From an uncultured Algibacter sp. (GTDB taxonomy: Bacteria > Bacteroidota > Bacteroidia > Flavobacteriales > Flavobacteriaceae), in assembly GCA_947502405.1 (NCBI GenBank), contig CANMZT010000010.1, positions 62,001 through 126,000 of the forward strand: a stretch of DNA of 64,000 nucleotides, read 5' to 3'. A program made the translations under genes and the position numbers. This document shows, in pieces, positions 52,810 through 62,700 of the stretch. The notes under the pieces were generated by a model. The model was not told where the DNA came from. It worked only from the letters and a program-made list of their open reading frames with translations, and made no database searches. Position 1 is the first letter of the stretch. The number at the start of each line of letters is the position of its first letter.

Positions 52810-53202
52810 ATGAATTTTAGAGGAAGAAATAAGGTTACACCAGAATTTAATATGTCGTCTATGACGGATATTGTTTTCTTGTTGCTTATCTTTTTTATGA
52901 TTGCATCTACATTGGTAACCACAAATGCTATTGATATTTTGTTACCAAAAGCAAGTGGGAAAACAGAAAACAAAAAATCTGTTGCAGTAAGTATAAAAAA
53001 AGATTTAACCTATTATATAGATCAAAAACGTGTTGGTGTTAGTGTTTTAGAAAACGAATTGCTGGCAGCTTTATCATCACAAGAAAAACCAACCATCGTT
53101 TTAAGAGCCGAAAAATCAGTGCCTGTAGAAAATGTAGTAAAGGTTATGGATATTGCCAATAGAAATAAGTTTAAAGTTATTTTAGCGGTAAAACCAAAGT
53201 AA
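52810..53202 (+). CDS. exbD: ExbD/TolR biopolymer transport protein
   Basis: 130 residues: one membrane helix (M-T-D-I-V-F-L-L-L-I-F-F-M) whose Asp carries protons, and a periplasmic domain. It partners ExbB and TonB. Starts one base after exbB and one base before tonB, so it is surely in one operon. Length is normal for the family. Confidence 0.9.
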   Translation: MNFRGRNKVTPEFNMSSMTDIVFLLLIFFMIASTLVTTNAIDILLPKASGKTENKKSVAVSIKKDLTYYIDQKRVGVSVLENELLAALSSQEKPTIVLRAEKSVPVENVVKVMDIANRNKFKVILAVKPK

Positions 53203-53203
53203 A

Positions 53204-54061
53204 ATGAAGAAGTACTTTAAAACAAAGCACGAAAGGAATTCAGCAAAATTAACGGCATTAATTGCTATAATTTTGTTGCTTTTGTTGTTTGTAGTAGGTA
53301 CTAAATATATGGACCCGCCAGAAGAATATGGTGTGGCAGTTAATTTTGGTAATTCAGATTTTGGAAAAGGTAATGTGCAACCATTAAAACCGGTGAAATC
53401 TGAGCCTAGGGAAATTGAAGAGCCACCTAAACCTGATGTTTCTAAATCTGAGCCTGAGCTTGCTAAAAACTCTGAAGTTAAAGAGGAAGTGCTAACTCAA
53501 GACAATGCTGAAGAAATTGCCATTAAAAAGCAAAAAGAAGCAGAGGCTAGAGCAAAGGCTATAGAAGAAGCCAAAGCCAAAGCAGAAGCAGATAGAATTG
53601 CCAAAGAAAAGCGAGAACAAGAAGAAAAGAAAAGAAGGCTTGATGATTTAATTGGTGGTGTTAGTAAGTCTGATGGAACAGAAACAGGAAGCCAGGGTAA
53701 CGATAACAAATCAGGAGACAAGGGACAATTAGATGGCAATCCTTATGCTCCAAGTTATTTTGGTGGTCAAGGTACTGGTAGTGGTGGTGTTGGTTATGGT
53801 CTTAATGGAAGAGGAAAAGCTTCTTTTAAAAGATTGAAGCAAGATTGTAACGAATCAGGGATGGTTATCGTTAAAATTGTTGTTAACCAAAGTGGTAATG
53901 TTATTGAAGCGACTCCTGGGGTTCGTGGAACCACTAATACAGCACAATGCTTATTAGAGCCAGCAAAAAAAATTGCATTATCTCATAAATGGCCTTCCGA
54001 TTCAAAAGCACCTACAAGACAAATAGGTTTTGTTAGTGTTAACTTCAAACTAAGTCAATAG
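53204..54061 (+). CDS. tonB: TonB energy transducer
   Basis: 285 residues: N-terminal membrane helix (about 17-35), a Pro/Glu/Lys region P-P-K-P-D-V-S-K-S-E-P, a long charged Ala-Lys-Glu helix, a Gly-rich stretch G-G-Q-G-T-G-S-G-G-V-G-Y-G, and a C-terminal TonB-like domain with V-V-N-Q-S-G-N-V and K-W-P-S. It spans the periplasm and delivers energy to SusC-type outer-membrane transporters. Operon with exbB, exbD and folC. Confidence 0.88.
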   Translation: MKKYFKTKHERNSAKLTALIAIILLLLLFVVGTKYMDPPEEYGVAVNFGNSDFGKGNVQPLKPVKSEPREIEEPPKPDVSKSEPELAKNSEVKEEVLTQDNAEEIAIKKQKEAEARAKAIEEAKAKAEADRIAKEKREQEEKKRRLDDLIGGVSKSDGTETGSQGNDNKSGDKGQLDGNPYAPSYFGGQGTGSGGVGYGLNGRGKASFKRLKQDCNESGMVIVKIVVNQSGNVIEATPGVRGTTNTAQCLLEPAKKIALSHKWPSDSKAPTRQIGFVSVNFKLSQ

Positions 54062-54066
54062 TAACA

Positions 54067-55284
54067 ATGACATATCAAGATACACTTAATTGGATGTTTT
54101 CTCAACTCCCAATGTATCAACGACAAGGGAAATCGGCTTTCAAAAAAGATTTATCAAATACTATTAAGTTAGCTAGTCATTTAATAAACCCAGAAAACAA
54201 GTTTAAATCAGTACATGTAGCGGGAACCAATGGAAAGGGTTCTACTAGTCATATGATAGCTTCTGTATTGCAAGAGGCAGGATTTAAGGTTGGTTTATAC
54301 ACATCACCGCATTTAAAAGATTTTAGAGAGCGTATTAAAATAAACGGACAAGAAGTAAGCAAACAATTTGTTATTGGATTTATAAAACGAAACAAGTTTT
54401 TCTTCGAAGAGAACAAACTATCTTTCTTTGAGATGACTGTAGGTATGGCTTTCGATCATTTTGCAAAACAAAAGGTTGATATTGCAGTTGTTGAAGTGGG
54501 TTTAGGAGGACGATTAGATTCCACAAATATTATTACTCCTATAGTTTCAGTAATTACAAATATAGGATTAGACCATACACAGTTTTTAGGGGATACTTTA
54601 GAGTTAATTGCTTTTGAAAAAGGCGGTATAATTAAACCCAAAATCCCAGTTGTAGTTGGTGAAACTCAAAAAGAAACAGCCTCTGTTTTCAAAGATTTAG
54701 CAAAAAATAAAGGTTCTGAAATAGTATTTGCAGATCAAACTATTAAAGCGGATTACGAATCTGATTTGTTAGGAACTTACCAATCAAAGAACATAAAAAC
54801 TGTTGTACAAACTATAAAAACACTTCAAGCATCTGGTTGTAAGATTTCAGAAAAACATTTAAAAACTGGCTTACTAAATGTTGTGAAAAATACAGGATTA
54901 TTAGGGCGCTGGCAGATTTTAAGGCAAGAACCAAAAGTAGTTTGTGATACAGGGCATAATAGGGAAGGCTTAACCTATGTAATGGAACAACTTTCAAATG
55001 AAACTTTTAAAGTGTTGCATGTTGTTTTTGGTGTTGTTAGTGATAAAGATTTAGAGTCTATCGTAGATCTATTACCAAAAAAAGCAATTTATTATTTCTG
55101 CAAACCAAATATTCCAAGAGGTTTAGATGCCAATAAACTGAAACAAAGTTTTGCTAATTATAATTTGAAAGGAGAGACCTATAATTCTGTTAATGAAGCC
55201 TATAAAATGGCTTTAAAAAACGCTAAAAAAGATGATTTTATTTTCATAGGCGGCAGTACATTTGTAGTAGCTGAAATAATTTAA
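54067..55284 (+). CDS. folC: Bifunctional folylpolyglutamate synthase/dihydrofolate synthase
   Basis: 405 residues of the Mur ligase family. P-loop G-T-N-G-K-G-S-T (residues 53-60), D-S-T-N-I-I-T-P and the G-L-D-H-T-Q-F-L-G metal/ATP segment are FolC features; the C-terminal domain has L-G-R-W-Q-I and C-D-T-G-H-N. It adds glutamate to dihydropteroate or folate derivatives. Five bases after tonB, so co-transcribed, as is common in flavobacteria. Confidence 0.9.
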   Translation: MTYQDTLNWMFSQLPMYQRQGKSAFKKDLSNTIKLASHLINPENKFKSVHVAGTNGKGSTSHMIASVLQEAGFKVGLYTSPHLKDFRERIKINGQEVSKQFVIGFIKRNKFFFEENKLSFFEMTVGMAFDHFAKQKVDIAVVEVGLGGRLDSTNIITPIVSVITNIGLDHTQFLGDTLELIAFEKGGIIKPKIPVVVGETQKETASVFKDLAKNKGSEIVFADQTIKADYESDLLGTYQSKNIKTVVQTIKTLQASGCKISEKHLKTGLLNVVKNTGLLGRWQILRQEPKVVCDTGHNREGLTYVMEQLSNETFKVLHVVFGVVSDKDLESIVDLLPKKAIYYFCKPNIPRGLDANKLKQSFANYNLKGETYNSVNEAYKMALKNAKKDDFIFIGGSTFVVAEII

Positions 55285-55302
55285 ATTTTTATTAAAAAAG
55301 TT

Positions 55303-55332
55303 TTTGCAATATTAAAAACTAGGTTATATTTG
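55303..55332 (+). promoter_or_regulatory. Promoter of tRNA-Val
   Basis: TTTG (55303-55306), an 18-base gap, then TATATTTG (55325-55332), a good Bacteroidetes promoter, 14 bases before the tRNA. Confidence 0.7.
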
Positions 55333-55346
55333 CAGTCCAATTTAGA

Positions 55347-55421
55347 GGGCGCGTAGCTCAGTTGGTTCAGAGCACTTGGTTTACACCCAAGGGGTCAGGG
55401 GTTCGAATCCCTTCGCGCCCA
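55347..55421 (+). tRNA. tRNA-Val (anticodon TAC)
   Basis: 75 bases. Acceptor GGGCGCG pairs with CGCGCCC; D arm GCTC...GAGC; anticodon stem CTTGG/CCAAG with loop TTTACAC, anticodon TAC for Val codon GTA; T arm with TTCGAAT. No CCA is encoded after the discriminator A. It has its own promoter and is followed by a strong terminator. Confidence 0.95.
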
Positions 55422-55422
55422 C

Positions 55423-55456
55423 AAAAAAATCCTGATAACATTATCAGGATTTTTTT
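55423..55456 (+). terminator. Intrinsic terminator after tRNA-Val
   Basis: AAAAAATCCTGATAA pairs perfectly with TTATCAGGATTTTTT around a two-base CA centre and ends in a T tract, two bases after the tRNA. Confidence 0.9.
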
Positions 55457-55519
55457 ATGCGTAAAATTTAACGACTTTTTTTCAACTTTTTTTGCTATTT
55501 TTAAGAAAATCTCTCATCT

Positions 55520-56290
55520 ATGACTAATAGCTCCATTAAAGAAGCCTACAAAGAAATATTTAAATCTCACGACAATCCATCCTTAGAAAAGCACATTGAG
55601 AAAATAATAGAATTAGATAGCTACTTACCTTATAGTTCTACATTTTTCTGTATCACAAATACACAAGAACTATCTTTTGAATATGTTAGTAAAAATATGA
55701 CGGCTTGTCTTGGTTTAGATAAAAAAGAATTTCAAAGTAAGGGCATGCGTTATTTATGGAGTAGAATGCATCCAGAGGACTTGGATGTTTGGTTAAAAGC
55801 TCTTAACGAACTCATGGACTTTACATTAAAGGAAATAACTGTTGAAGATAGAGATAAAATGAGCTATACTTGGAATTATAGATTGAAAAATGGAAATGAA
55901 GAATATGTTAATATAATTCAAAATACAACACCTTTAGAATTTGATAGTGATGACAAACCTATTATTGGGTTAGCACATTACACAGTGCTATCTCCTAATA
56001 TAGAAATGCAAATTTGTGCTTCTGCAAAATTGTTAAATACTAATAACGAATATGAAACCGTTTATTTTAATAATTTTTCTCAAAAATTACTTTCAAGCGG
56101 TATTAGCAATAGGGAGCGTGATGTTATTAGGCTTCTAGTGTTAAATTATTCTAGTAAGGAAATTGCTGAAAAGCTCGGTATAGCAGTAAATACCGTAGAT
56201 ACACATAGGAGAAATATTCTTAAAAAATTAAGTATATCCTCAACAGGAGAGCTTATAGGAATGCTTAAAATAAATAAAAACCTTATTTAA
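55520..56290 (+). CDS. PAS-domain LuxR-type transcriptional regulator
   Basis: 256 residues. The N-terminal two thirds resemble a PAS sensor (F-E-Y-V-S-K-N-M, then R-M-H-P-E-D-L-D-V-W and Y-T-W-N-Y-R). The C-terminal DNA-binding part is a LuxR/NarL HTH: S-N-R-E-R-D-V-I-R-L-L, S-S-K-E-I-A-E-K-L-G-I and V-N-T-V-D-T-H-R-R-N-I-L-K-K-L. No autoinducer domain is visible, so it is not a classical quorum sensor. Its target and ligand are unknown. It stands alone between the tRNA and murF. Confidence 0.85.
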   Translation: MTNSSIKEAYKEIFKSHDNPSLEKHIEKIIELDSYLPYSSTFFCITNTQELSFEYVSKNMTACLGLDKKEFQSKGMRYLWSRMHPEDLDVWLKALNELMDFTLKEITVEDRDKMSYTWNYRLKNGNEEYVNIIQNTTPLEFDSDDKPIIGLAHYTVLSPNIEMQICASAKLLNTNNEYETVYFNNFSQKLLSSGISNRERDVIRLLVLNYSSKEIAEKLGIAVNTVDTHRRNILKKLSISSTGELIGMLKINKNLI

Positions 56291-56389
56291 AAGTATTAAA
56301 ATACTCAATTTGAGTATTGTATATATGGAATTAATTACGCACCTTTACATTGCTATTAATTAGTTCTTAGGGAGAATTATATTAAATAG

Positions 56390-56421
56390 AGTGTCGGTTT
56401 TTTTAAGCTGGCACTTTTTTT
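56390..56421 (+). terminator. Probable terminator after the LuxR-type gene
   Basis: AGTGTC (56390-56395) can pair with GGCACT (56410-56415), with one G-U pair, followed by a T tract. It lies between two convergent genes and terminates mainly the plus-strand one. Confidence 0.5.
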
Positions 56422-56431
56422 ATGCTTTAAT

Positions 56432-57712
56432 TTACAATAAGTCTAAAATGCGTTCAAGTGCCATTCCTCTGGAACCTTTAATTAATAAAGTTTTTCTCTT
56501 TATATTATGAAAGTTAAAAGTGTTTTTAAATGCTTCAAAAGATTTGAATTGTACCTTTTGTTTAGAGTCTATTTTAGATTTATAAAAGTTTTCTCCAATT
56601 AGAATAATGTTATCTATATTTAGCGAAAGTGCTAAATTAGTAATGTTTTGATGTTCTATTTTAGCATCTTCTCCAAGTTCAAACATGTCGCCTAAAACAG
56701 CTATTTTATAACCTTCTTGCTTTTCAAAATTTAATAAAGCAGCACGCATACTAGTTGGGTTTGCATTGTAAGCATCAAGAATTATTTTGTTAGAATTTTT
56801 TTCTATGATTTGAGATCGGTTATTAGTTGGTATATAACTTTCTATGGCTTGTTTTATTTTAGAGTCATTAACTTTAAAATAGTTTCCAATAGTTATGGCT
56901 ATTGCAATATTGTTAAAGTTATAATCACCTATAAGCTGGCTTTGTATGTGTAAATTATTATAGTTGCATTTTACAAAAGGAAGCGCTTCGATGAATCTAA
57001 CAGGTACATCTATTTCTTCAATTTGATTTCCAAAAGAGAATACTTTAGAGTTTTTAGTTTTTTCTGTTTGAATAGGGTCGTTTGCATTGATGAAGATCTG
57101 TTTATTGGCTGAAATTAAATAATCATACATTTCGCTTTTACCTTTAATTACACCTTCAACACCACCAAAACCCTCTAAATGAGCTTTTCCGAAGTTGGTG
57201 ATATAGCCATAGTCAGGTTGAGTGATTTTACATAGAAACTCAATTTCCTTTTGATGATTTGCTCCCATTTCTATAATTCCAATTTCGGTTTCTTGGGTTA
57301 AAGATAGAAGTGTTAATGGGACTCCAATGTGATTATTTAAGTTGCCTTTTGTAGCGGTAGTGATATACTTCTTAGATAAAACAGCGTTGATTAATTCCTT
57401 GGTTGTGGTTTTACCATTACTACCAGTTAGAGCGATTATAGGTTTATTAATATAATTTCTATGAAAAGTAGCGAGCTTTTGAAGTGATTCTAAGACATTG
57501 TCTACTAATATTGTTTTCGAAGAGGTGAGAAATTCAGCTTCATCAATTACGGCAAATTTCGCACCATTTTGTAGTGCGGTTTCTGCATATTCATTACCAT
57601 TAAAGTTATCTCCCTTCAAAGCGAAAAATATGTCACCTTTTTTAATTTTTCGGGTATCAGTCGAAACTGAATGACATTCTAAAAAGAGTTTGTGGAGTGC
57701 TTCTGTTTTCAA
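56432..57712 (-). CDS. murF: UDP-N-acetylmuramoyl-tripeptide--D-alanyl-D-alanine ligase
   Basis: 426 residues with the MurF order: S-T-D-T-R near the N-terminus, G-D-I-F-F-A-L-K-G, P-loop G-S-N-G-K-T-T-T (97-104), N-L-N-N-H-I-G-V-P and N-P-T-S-M. It adds D-Ala-D-Ala to the UDP-MurNAc-tripeptide in peptidoglycan synthesis. Located downstream of gldJ on the minus strand but separated from it by a strong terminator, so it likely has its own promoter. Confidence 0.92.
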   Translation of the reverse strand: MKTEALHKLFLECHSVSTDTRKIKKGDIFFALKGDNFNGNEYAETALQNGAKFAVIDEAEFLTSSKTILVDNVLESLQKLATFHRNYINKPIIALTGSNGKTTTKELINAVLSKKYITTATKGNLNNHIGVPLTLLSLTQETEIGIIEMGANHQKEIEFLCKITQPDYGYITNFGKAHLEGFGGVEGVIKGKSEMYDYLISANKQIFINANDPIQTEKTKNSKVFSFGNQIEEIDVPVRFIEALPFVKCNYNNLHIQSQLIGDYNFNNIAIAITIGNYFKVNDSKIKQAIESYIPTNNRSQIIEKNSNKIILDAYNANPTSMRAALLNFEKQEGYKIAVLGDMFELGEDAKIEHQNITNLALSLNIDNIILIGENFYKSKIDSKQKVQFKSFEAFKNTFNFHNIKRKTLLIKGSRGMALERILDLL

Positions 57713-57742
57713 AAATTCTATATTTTATAAAAATAAATATAT

Positions 57743-57777
57743 AAAAAAAGGTTCTAAAATATTTAGAACCTTTTTTT
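57743..57777 (-). terminator. Strong terminator between gldJ and murF
   Basis: GGTTCTAAA (57750-57758) pairs perfectly with TTTAGAACC (57762-57770) around ATA and is flanked by A and T tracts on both sides, so it could act in both directions. It lies 21 bases after the gldJ stop. Confidence 0.85.
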
Positions 57778-57797
57778 GAGTTTGTACAAACTAATAT

Positions 57798-59492
57798 TTA
57801 GTTTTTCTTTTTGTTTTTTTCTTTGCTTTTTGAGCCTACTCTAGACATTGCACATCTAAATCCAATATAGTCTGTAGCCATATCTTGTGGGAAGTAGCGT
57901 CTCTGAGCTGGGTCTAACCAGTATTCTCTATCCTTCCAAGAGCCACCTTTGTAAACTCTTACTTCATCGTTTATTAAAGAGGTTCTATTATTTCCTTTGT
58001 CGTACTCTCTAACAATATTTCCTAATGAATCTCTTGTTATATTGTGCTTTGGAGAATTATACATTTTTCTGGTTTCAGAAGATACATCACCTTCTTCATT
58101 CTCATCATCATTAAAACTTTCAAAATAACGAGAGGAACGTTTGTCACCATCTCTAAAGTTTTTTTGATTACTTCTATCGAAATTAGTACGTAAATAAGTC
58201 TCATTTTCATCAACAGGTACTTGTAAAATTTCACCAGGTAAATTTCTAGCAACTACTTTTCCATTTGATAAAGTGTCATATACAATATCATCAGATGTTA
58301 CAACTTTTACTGTACCATCCTCATTTAAAGCATTTTTAGTGTAAACATTACCACGGTAATAGTTAAAGTCATTAAACTCATCATCTACAATAGGCCTGTA
58401 AACATCTGCTACCCATTCAGCGACATTACCAGCCATATCATATAAACCAAAATCATTTGGATCATAAGATTTTACAGCATTAGTAATATCTGCTCCATCG
58501 TCAGACCACCCTGCAATACCTCCGTAATCACCTTTACCTTGCTTGAAGTTAGCTAATTGGTCACCACGTATTTTTCGCTTTCCAGAACGTGTGTATTGCC
58601 CATCCCATGGGTATTTTTTTCTACCTCGATATAGATTGAAACTTCTTAGTTCACTCAAACCTAAAGCGGCATATTCCCACTCAGTTTCAGTTGGTAGTCT
58701 ATATTTAGGAGAAATAATACCAGTTGCTCTAGTTGCATAAATACCTGTTTCATTGCCATCAGCATCTACTTGTACGTTTCTTCTTCTTCCTCCCTCAGGG
58801 TTGATAATTTCTTCATTACCTCCGTAAGTTAATGTAGGAGCGTTAATATATGTATCTGTATTGAAAGTTTGGTCAGCATTAACATCAACGATTTTTGCAT
58901 CACGTTTTAAGTAACCAGCTTTTTCTAAATTATATTCATTTACACGATCTGAGCGCCAATTAGCAAACTCAACTGCTTGAATCCAGCTAACACCTACAAC
59001 AGGATATTCACCATAAGCAGGGTGACGGAGATAATTTTCAGTCATAACCTCATTAAACCCTAAACGGTTTCTCCAAACAAGTGTGTCTGGTAAAGCACCG
59101 TGGTAAATGGCTCTGAAATTTTCGTCAGATGGTGGGTAAACGCGTTTTATCCAATCTAAGTACTCCATGTACATCGCATTAGTAACCTCAGTTTCATCCA
59201 TGTAAAAAGATTGAACGTGCTGTTGATTTGGGCTATTATTCCAATCATGCATCACGTCATCTTGTACACGACCTTTAGTAAACGTACCACCTTCTATAAA
59301 AACTAATCCAGGAGCTGTTTCTTGTTCTTTAAAATCGGTATTGTACTGGAAACCACCTTCTCTAGAGTTGATGTCCCATCCAGTAGCTCTGGAGCTATTT
59401 TTTGAACTCGAAGATTTTTTACAACTAGTTGAAGCTACAGTAAGTGCTAAAACTAATAAAACCTTGAATGCTACTACTTTTTTCATATCCAT
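57798..59492 (-). CDS. gldJ: Gliding motility lipoprotein GldJ
   Basis: 564 residues with lipoprotein signal (S-T-S-C-K-K then a Ser-rich linker), starting M-D-M-K-K or M-K-K. The body is an FGE-sulfatase-type fold: F-I-E-G-G-T-F-T-K-G-R, M-D-E-T-E-V-T-N-A-M-Y, V-S-W-I-Q-A-V-E-F-A-N-W, R-L-P-T-E-T-E-W-E-Y-A-A, G-N-V-A-E-W-V and the final G-G-S-W-K-D-R and G-F-R-C-A-M-S. GldJ is required for gliding and for stable T9SS machinery in flavobacteria. It is divergent from porU, with a 21-bp repeat array between. Confidence 0.93.
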   Translation of the reverse strand: MDMKKVVAFKVLLVLALTVASTSCKKSSSSKNSSRATGWDINSREGGFQYNTDFKEQETAPGLVFIEGGTFTKGRVQDDVMHDWNNSPNQQHVQSFYMDETEVTNAMYMEYLDWIKRVYPPSDENFRAIYHGALPDTLVWRNRLGFNEVMTENYLRHPAYGEYPVVGVSWIQAVEFANWRSDRVNEYNLEKAGYLKRDAKIVDVNADQTFNTDTYINAPTLTYGGNEEIINPEGGRRRNVQVDADGNETGIYATRATGIISPKYRLPTETEWEYAALGLSELRSFNLYRGRKKYPWDGQYTRSGKRKIRGDQLANFKQGKGDYGGIAGWSDDGADITNAVKSYDPNDFGLYDMAGNVAEWVADVYRPIVDDEFNDFNYYRGNVYTKNALNEDGTVKVVTSDDIVYDTLSNGKVVARNLPGEILQVPVDENETYLRTNFDRSNQKNFRDGDKRSSRYFESFNDDENEEGDVSSETRKMYNSPKHNITRDSLGNIVREYDKGNNRTSLINDEVRVYKGGSWKDREYWLDPAQRRYFPQDMATDYIGFRCAMSRVGSKSKEKNKKKN

Positions 59493-59524
59493 ACTTTTAA
59501 GTAAGCTAATTAATTTTGGAGCTG

Positions 59525-59553
59525 CAATATAAGAATTAAACCCAATAACGCAA
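59525..59553 (-). promoter_or_regulatory. Possible gldJ promoter (minus strand)
   Basis: The minus strand reads TTG (59551-59553), a 19-base gap, then TATATTG, one T short of TAnnTTTG, 32 bases before the gldJ start. It is a weak match, but its place next to the repeat array is notable. Confidence 0.35.
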
Positions 59554-59559
59554 GCTGTT

Positions 59560-59664
59560 TTTTACATTTTAACCAAAAAATTGTGTATTTCAACCTATTT
59601 TTTGTGTACTTCAACGATGATTTTGATGAATTTAACCATAGTTTTGTGTTGTATTAACGTGTGT
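59560..59664. repeat. Array of imperfect 21-bp repeats between gldJ and porU
   Basis: Units begin at 59560, 59581, 59602, 59623 and 59644, exactly 21 bases apart. Best units are TTGTGTATTTCAACCTATT (59581) and TTGTGTACTTCAACGATGA (59602); consensus TTGTGTAnTTyAAC. First and last units are more degenerate. The array sits between two divergent promoter regions and looks like a set of binding sites on one face of the helix. Confidence 0.6.
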
Positions 59665-59692
59665 TTTACTAATTTATTATTGTATTTTTGAA

Positions 59693-59700
59693 ACTGTTTT
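59693..59700 (+). promoter_or_regulatory. -7 element (TATTTTTG) of porU
   Basis: TATTTTTG fits TAnnTTTG and lies 53 bases before the porU start codon and about 30 bases after the 21-bp repeat array. The -33 site is not clear, which fits a promoter that depends on an activator. Confidence 0.5.
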
Positions 59701-59753
59701 TAAAATTGTTGTTTTTTTAATAATAACAATGCATTAACAACGTTATTTAAGCA

Positions 59754-62700
59754 ATGAAAAAGAAGATTTTATTTTTACTGTTGATAGCTTCAACAGGATT
59801 GTTTGCGCAACAAAAGCAATATAACCTAGTTTGGGATAGAGTTGAAACACTTTCTGGAGATAGTTTTTCTCTAGAAGTTCCTGCTTTCAACAAAAAGAAT
59901 TTTAGTTATGATGGGGATGAGGGTGTTTTGTTTATTGACCAATGGGAATCCAAAAGTTTGATTAATGAATCTTCGATTGAAGTCAGCAATGTTACTTATC
60001 AGTCTATCTCTAAAACAGCGTTAAAAGATTTAGACTTAAATATAATTCCAAACAAACTTCAATATAGCTTAGAAAACTCAATAGCAAGGGATAAGATTTA
60101 TACTTTCTTTAAATGTTCACCAATTATAAAAGATGAAAACGGTAATTATAAGAAAGTAATGTCTTTTCAAATAAACTACAGCAGTAAATCAAAATTACTT
60201 AAAAGAAATACTGGCTCAAAAGTTATTTCAAGTTCAGTTTTAAGCTCTGGGGAATGGTATCGGTTTTATGTTGATACTACAGGTGTTTTTAGGTTGTCTA
60301 AAAGTTTTTTAAAGCGTTTGGGGGTTAAGGTAAATAGTGTAGACCCTAGAACGATTAAGTTATTTGGTCATGGTGGGAGAATGATACCTTATTCAAATTC
60401 TGAGCCCTATCCTTATGATGTGCCAGAAAATGCTATAAAGCTTGTTGGGGAAGAAGATGGTTCGTTTGATGATAACGATTATATTTTGTTTTATGGACAA
60501 GGACCAAAGGAGTATAATGCTGAGAGCAGAACTCATATTAATTGCTATACAGATAAAACATATTACTACATAAATGTAAGTTCTGGTAATGGTAAGCGCA
60601 TACAAGAATTTAATCAACCCACAGGTGCTGTTGATATGGTGGTTGATACGTTCGATGATTATCAATTTCATGAAATTGATACTTATAACCTTATTTCTTT
60701 GGGAAGGCGTTGGTTTGGAGATAAATTTGATGTTGATAGTTCTAAAGAATTTAACTTTAATTTTCCAGATATTATTACATCTCAGCCTATACGGCTTTCT
60801 GTTTTAGTTGCTACAGCTTCAAAAAGTAATAGTCAAATGGATGTGAAGGTCAATGGTGTAGAAGTCTCATCAATATTTGTGTCAGGTGTTTCTAGGCCAA
60901 CATTGGCTAATGGGAGTAGCTATGTTGGGAATTTAAATGTAAGTTCTCCTGAGATTAAAATAGGGTTAGATTTTGATAATTTAGGAAATCCAAGCACTAT
61001 AGGCTATTTAGACTATATTTCTATTGAAGCTAGGCGTCAACTAAATTTTAATGGTAAACAGTTTTTATTTAAAAATAATGATGTGGCATTGGCATCGGGT
61101 ATTGCGCAATATAACATAGCTAATGCGGGTCAGCTTTCAGAAGTATGGGATGTAACAGATTTGTATAATGTGTCTAATTATATAAATACTGAAGAGGCTT
61201 CAACCTTAAGTTTTACCTCGGCACTCGGAACACTTAAAAGCTATGTTGCTGTATCTCCGTCAGATTACTTTTCACCTAAATTTGATTCAAAAACTGTTGT
61301 TAATAATCAAAATATAAAAGGGACAATTTTTCAAAATTCACAAGGAACTTTTCAAGATATCGATTACATTATTGTAACCCCAAACAACATGTTTAATCAT
61401 GCTGAACGTTTAGCGCAACTCAATCGAAATCAATATGGATTAAATGTAAAGGTTGTTGGCTTAGATGAAATTTATAATGAGTTTAGTACTGGGAACCAAG
61501 ACATTGGAGCTATTAGAAATATGGTTAAATATGTTTATGATAATGCAAGTACACCAGAAAATAGAATAAAGTATCTGTGTTTATTCGGTGATGGTTCTTA
61601 TGATTATAAAGATAGAATTAGAAATAATACCAATATTGTGCCTTCTTGGTATTCATATAACAGTTTTAGTTTAGCTACCTCTTTTGTTTCGGATGATTTT
61701 TATGGAATGATGGATGATAATGAAGGTAATATGAATGCTAGTAATAAGCTAGACATAGCTGTAGGTAGAATTTTAGCTGATACGCCACAAAGAGCTAAAG
61801 AGATGGTTGATAAAATTGAATCTTACTATATTAAAGAAGCTTTTGGGAGTTGGCGAAATAATGTAGTAGTTATATCTGATGATAATGATGATAAATTAAG
61901 AGGGGATTTGCAATTTACTACTAATGATATTGGTGATTTAATTTCTCAAGAAAAGCCCTTTTTAAACGTAACCAAAATTCATACAGATGCTTTTCAGCAA
62001 GAGTCTTCAGCTGGAGGTAATAGATACCCTATTGTTACCAACGAAATAGTTAATGCTATTGATAATGGTGCTTTAGTGATTAATTATTTTGGACATGGTG
62101 GAGAGGAAGGTCTTGCTGAGGAACGTATTCTTGTTAAGCCAGATATTTTAGGGCTTCGTAATTTTTGTAAACTAAACTGTTTTGTAACGGTAACTTGTGA
62201 GTTTACTAGATTTGATAACCCGTTTAGAGAAACTGCAGGAGAATTTACATTTTGGAATAAAGATACTGGTGCAGTAGGTTTAATTACAACCACAAGGCAA
62301 GTTTTTGTAAATTTTGGAATTACATTTAATAGAGAGCTTGGGCAATACTTGTTTTCATATAGTGATACCGATAGCTATGGAGATAATGAGTACCCTACAA
62401 TAGCAGAGGCTTTAAGATTAGCAAAAAATGATTCCTCGGTTTCAGGTAATCCTCAAAAAAACTTAGTGTTTTTTATAGGAGATCCAGCTATGAAATTAGC
62501 ATTTTCTAGACCAAATGTAAGATTAACAAAAATTAATGACACCCCTATAGAAACAGCAACTGATACACTTAAGGCTTTAAGTTATGTTAAGTTAGCAGGT
62601 GAAGTTACAGATGAAGCAGGTAATCTGTTAAATAATTATACAGGAACACTATCTACTACTATCTATGATAAAGTTATTAATAGACAAACACTAGCTAATG

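Noticed and set aside
55520-56290. Quorum-sensing LuxR regulator
   Set aside because: The N-terminal part looks like PAS, not an autoinducer-binding domain, and no synthase gene is near.
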